From: Nitrospira sp.
Lineage (GTDB): Bacteria > Nitrospirota > Nitrospiria > Nitrospirales > Nitrospiraceae
NCBI GenBank assembly: GCA_009594995.1
Contig: VOPR01000012.1
Location: 1-64,000, forward strand
Length of the DNA: 64,000 nt
Reading direction: 5' to 3'
Positions 61,669 through 64,000 of this stretch are shown piece by piece (the stretch's first letter is position 1; every line of letters begins with the position of its first letter). The notes under the pieces were generated by a model. That model made no database searches and had not been told where the DNA came from. It saw only the letters and a list, made by a program, of their open reading frames with translations. Both the position numbers and the translations under genes were made by a program.

Positions 61669-62754
61669 TCACTTCTTGCCCCCTCCTTTTATCCCCTTAC
61701 CGACATCGTTCAAAATTCGCTTCAGGAGTCCGCTGCTATTCAGTCCTCCGGACTGAGGACCCAGACTTGTGGTGCCGGCGCCCTGAATGGGAGAGGCTCC
61801 GGGCGGAGGAACGACGGACGGGGATGTGGGGAGCGACGCCGCGCCTGCTGAAGTTCCTGTCGCAGAGGCTTGAATGCCAGGGGCCAACGGAAAACCGGTG
61901 CTGGTCGGCAGAATCGCGCCTTTGACGGTCGTACCAGGCAGTTCCTTCTCACCTCCCGCGGTAGCCGTTTCCTGAAGCTGCTTCTCGGCCTCAAGGGCAA
62001 CACCTACCTGTGCACTGACGATCTGCCGCATGACCGGGCTCGGAAAACCGCGATGTTCCTCCCTGACAGCCAGGGATTGCAGGCCACGGCGGTCCATCTG
62101 TATCTCCGAGACAACATGGGCCGCTCCCTCTTTCAGAGCAACCTCGGACCCTGCTTTGAGTGAAAACGGCGGGGCCTCCGCGGTTAATGGCTCAACCCGC
62201 GCTTGCCCTTCGAACATCCGCAACGTTTCCACCGCGGGCGCATTGACCAACCGCGCAAAGAGCGACCGCCGCTCACCTCCAAGCACTGTGGCTTCCAAGA
62301 TCCCGCCTCGGCTCACGACTCGGGCAAGCGGCGTCTGGAGCGTCAGAGTATCGGTCATCCTCCCGGCGTTGTAAGACAAGGCGACCCGCACCATCCCATG
62401 CTGAATCCGAACTTCCGTTTGACCATGGTGAGGTTCATGAATGTCCATTCGTGCCTCTTCGTACAGAGTTAGTACCGCACGGTGGTCCCACAACAGATCT
62501 ATTTTTTCGCCTGCTCCGACCCGCAACTCATCTCCGGAGGCCACGACATCACCAATCTTCAGGCTTCGAGAAACCGCGGGAGCAGCAGTCGCCATCCTTA
62601 CGGGGGTTCCAACAATCCCGGTCACCACACCAAATGCGTGTCCATCGCCCGACCGAGGCTGCGGCACTGCTTCTGCCCAAACCACTGTTGCCGCACCGAC
62701 GAAAATCGCACAGCTGCACATCAGCATCTGTAAACGGATGTTGAGGGTTCTCAT
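61669..62754 (-). CDS. FecR-domain exported protein
   Basis: The 361-residue protein has a signal peptide (cleavage after AVVWAEA-type site near 28), a FecR domain (about 45-150: VTGIVGTPVRM, LKIGDVVASGDELRVGAGEKIDLLW, TLQTPLARVVSRGGILEATV) and a Pro/Ser/Gly-rich C-terminal region ending in KRILNDVGKGIKGGGKK. GGGGAG precedes the ATG by 7 nt. It diverges from the TPR gene at 62957. FecR domains in this context often sit in the periplasm or at the surface with TPR partners; no sigma factor is near. Confidence 0.82.
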   Translation of the reverse strand: MRTLNIRLQMLMCSCAIFVGAATVVWAEAVPQPRSGDGHAFGVVTGIVGTPVRMATAAPAVSRSLKIGDVVASGDELRVGAGEKIDLLWDHRAVLTLYEEARMDIHEPHHGQTEVRIQHGMVRVALSYNAGRMTDTLTLQTPLARVVSRGGILEATVLGGERRSLFARLVNAPAVETLRMFEGQARVEPLTAEAPPFSLKAGSEVALKEGAAHVVSEIQMDRRGLQSLAVREEHRGFPSPVMRQIVSAQVGVALEAEKQLQETATAGGEKELPGTTVKGAILPTSTGFPLAPGIQASATGTSAGAASLPTSPSVVPPPGASPIQGAGTTSLGPQSGGLNSSGLLKRILNDVGKGIKGGGKK

Positions 62755-62956
62755 AGAACATCTCCCCTATCGCGGGACTGTTCAGAAACGAGCACGTCCA
62801 ATTTTTCCCTGTCGGCTGCAAAGTGTTTCCAGCAGCCACTTTGCAGGCATTGAGACTCTGAAAATCGACAAAAGGTATCGTATAGTAGGTGGCCCAATGT
62901 GAGCAGGTCAAGGAGATTTGCCTTGTGGAGAACACCTGTAGTGGAGAACTGATTCG

Positions 62957-64000
62957 ATGCAGACAGTGATACCGCACGCTCATGCCGTGAGGACGCTCTC
63001 GCGTAATTCACCCGGCCTTATCTTCACAGTGACGGTCCTCACCATTGTCGCAATGGCGCTGTTGACCTGCTCCATTCAGGCCCAGGAACCAGATGCGGAA
63101 GTGTTGGTTGCCGAAGGAATTCTCGCGTACGATGCCAAACGTTATGAGGAGGCCATCTCACTTTTCTCACAAGCCGTCGCACGCGACCCGCGCCAGGCAC
63201 GAGGATTCTACTACTTGGCCCTCTCGCACCTGGCTCGAGGACAGGCGGAGCAGGCGATTGCTCCTCTCACGACCCTCCACGTCCTTCGTCCGTCCGATCT
63301 CGACGTGACGTATCAATTGGGCACGGCCTACTTCGCCGCCAAGCAGTATGACAAGGCCGCGCCGCTTCTAGAGGACGTGTTTCGTCAGGAACCTGATCGT
63401 GAGAACCTGGGATTCTATGTGGGGTTTCTTCGCTATCGCCGGAAGGACTATGACAGCGCGGCAGCGGCATTGAGTGTGAACGTTTCTTCTGATTCTGATC
63501 TCCGGCAACTTGCATTGTTCTACCGAGGACTGGCACTGGGGGTGCTCGGCCTGTCGGACCAGGCCCTGTCCGAGTTGGCCTCGTCCCAACGCGTGCAACC
63601 CAGCTCGCCGATCACCGGCGCGTCCGTGCGCGTTCAAGAGGCTCTCACGGCGTCGCGGCGGGTCACGGAGCCACAGCGCCTTCGCCTGCAAGTCGCGATC
63701 GGGGGCTACTACGATGACAATGTCGCCGTCAATCCGCGCAAGAGCAGCGATCCGGTTGCAGAGTCGCTCCGTTCACGTGCAACTCAGTCTCCGGGACTGG
63801 TGACGTCGGCCCGCGGCGATTATGCCTGGTATCGCAATGGGCCGATCGAATCGACCGTGACCTACTCCTACTACCAAACCGTGAATACGAACAGCGGCAT
63901 AGGCCGCTTTAACATTCAGGACCATCTAGGAGGCTTGTCAGGCGTCTATCGAGGAATCATCGGGACACTCCCGTACGAGATCGGCGGGCAGTATAGTTAC
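62957..64000 (+). CDS. TPR protein with outer-membrane-like C-terminal region (partial)
   Basis: The frame is open from the ATG at 62957 to the right edge (348 codons, no stop), so the gene is cut. A membrane/signal segment lies at about 23-40 (TVTVLTIVAMALLTCSIQAQ), TPR units follow at about 48-215 (YDAKRYEEAISLFSQAVARDP, QYDKAAPLLEDVF), and from residue 235 the sequence changes to alternating beta strands (LQVAIGGYYDDNVAVNPR, YAWYRNGPIESTVTYSYYQT), as in TPR-beta-barrel outer-membrane proteins. It diverges from the FecR gene with about 200 nt between them. Confidence 0.75.
   Translation, partial: MQTVIPHAHAVRTLSRNSPGLIFTVTVLTIVAMALLTCSIQAQEPDAEVLVAEGILAYDAKRYEEAISLFSQAVARDPRQARGFYYLALSHLARGQAEQAIAPLTTLHVLRPSDLDVTYQLGTAYFAAKQYDKAAPLLEDVFRQEPDRENLGFYVGFLRYRRKDYDSAAAALSVNVSSDSDLRQLALFYRGLALGVLGLSDQALSELASSQRVQPSSPITGASVRVQEALTASRRVTEPQRLRLQVAIGGYYDDNVAVNPRKSSDPVAESLRSRATQSPGLVTSARGDYAWYRNGPIESTVTYSYYQTVNTNSGIGRFNIQDHLGGLSGVYRGIIGTLPYEIGGQYSY

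Overview
The window looks like a chromosomal stretch of a Gram-negative, GC-rich bacterium. The gene set (squalene/hopanoid genes hpnD and hpnE, an Mla lipid transport system, a lipid A-type acyltransferase, DUF2934, caspase-like protease, many orphan response regulators) is what I would expect of the Nitrospira lineage (Nitrospirota). That placement is inference from gene content; no rRNA or other marker gene is present.

Layout. (1) 1-8.8 kb: a complete type I-E CRISPR-Cas locus on the minus strand, in the order cas3-cse1-cse2-cas7-cas5-cas6e-cas1-cas2, followed by a leader and an array of five identical repeats that continues beyond the left edge. It is visibly more AT-rich than the flanks, and its upstream edge abuts what looks like the 5' remnant of an exported-protein gene. 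(2) 9-13 kb: a caspase-family protease, small exported or membrane proteins, and a dihydroneopterin aldolase fused to a SAM methyltransferase, translationally coupled to a PHP phosphoesterase. (3) 14-17 kb: a membrane-anchored Ser/Thr kinase, a PP2C phosphatase and a double-FHA protein in one operon. (4) 20.7-24.5 kb: HAD phosphatase, a cobalamin-binding-like protein, HpnD and HpnE, each overlapping the next by 4 nt. (5) 24.6-29.2 kb: family 4 uracil-DNA glycosylase, a PEBP-like protein and the TldD/PmbA protease pair. (6) 29.4-38 kb: the classic envelope operon uppS-cdsA-dxr-rseP-proS, then a GAF-fused PilB/GspE-type ATPase. (7) 38-44.6 kb, minus strand: TPR lipoprotein-mlaD-mlaF-mlaE, three PilZ proteins surrounding an LpxL-type acyltransferase, and a small Cys-repeat protein. 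(8) 44.8-47 kb: a desaturase, an RRM RNA-binding protein and ArfB. (9) 47-54.8 kb: a signalling island with two histidine kinases, two canonical response regulators, two degenerate receivers and several small unknown proteins. (10) 54.9-64 kb: MlaC, an MltC-like lytic transglycosylase, a fatty-acid hydroxylase-type protein, small basic proteins, an RhlE helicase, a FecR-domain protein and a divergent TPR/outer-membrane protein cut by the right edge.

Points that stand out: two small genes whose only sensible start is ATC behind a strong Shine-Dalgarno sequence (58676, and the remnant at 9041); three genes with a -10 box exactly 6 nt before ATG, which predicts leaderless mRNAs; a FolB-methyltransferase fusion; an MlaF whose catalytic Glu and H-loop His are missing; three PilZ proteins around one acyltransferase; and paired Cys-repeat proteins with identical cysteine spacing. 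I did not find an obviously new multi-gene defence or mobile system. No tRNA, rRNA, insertion sequence or phage gene was recognised.
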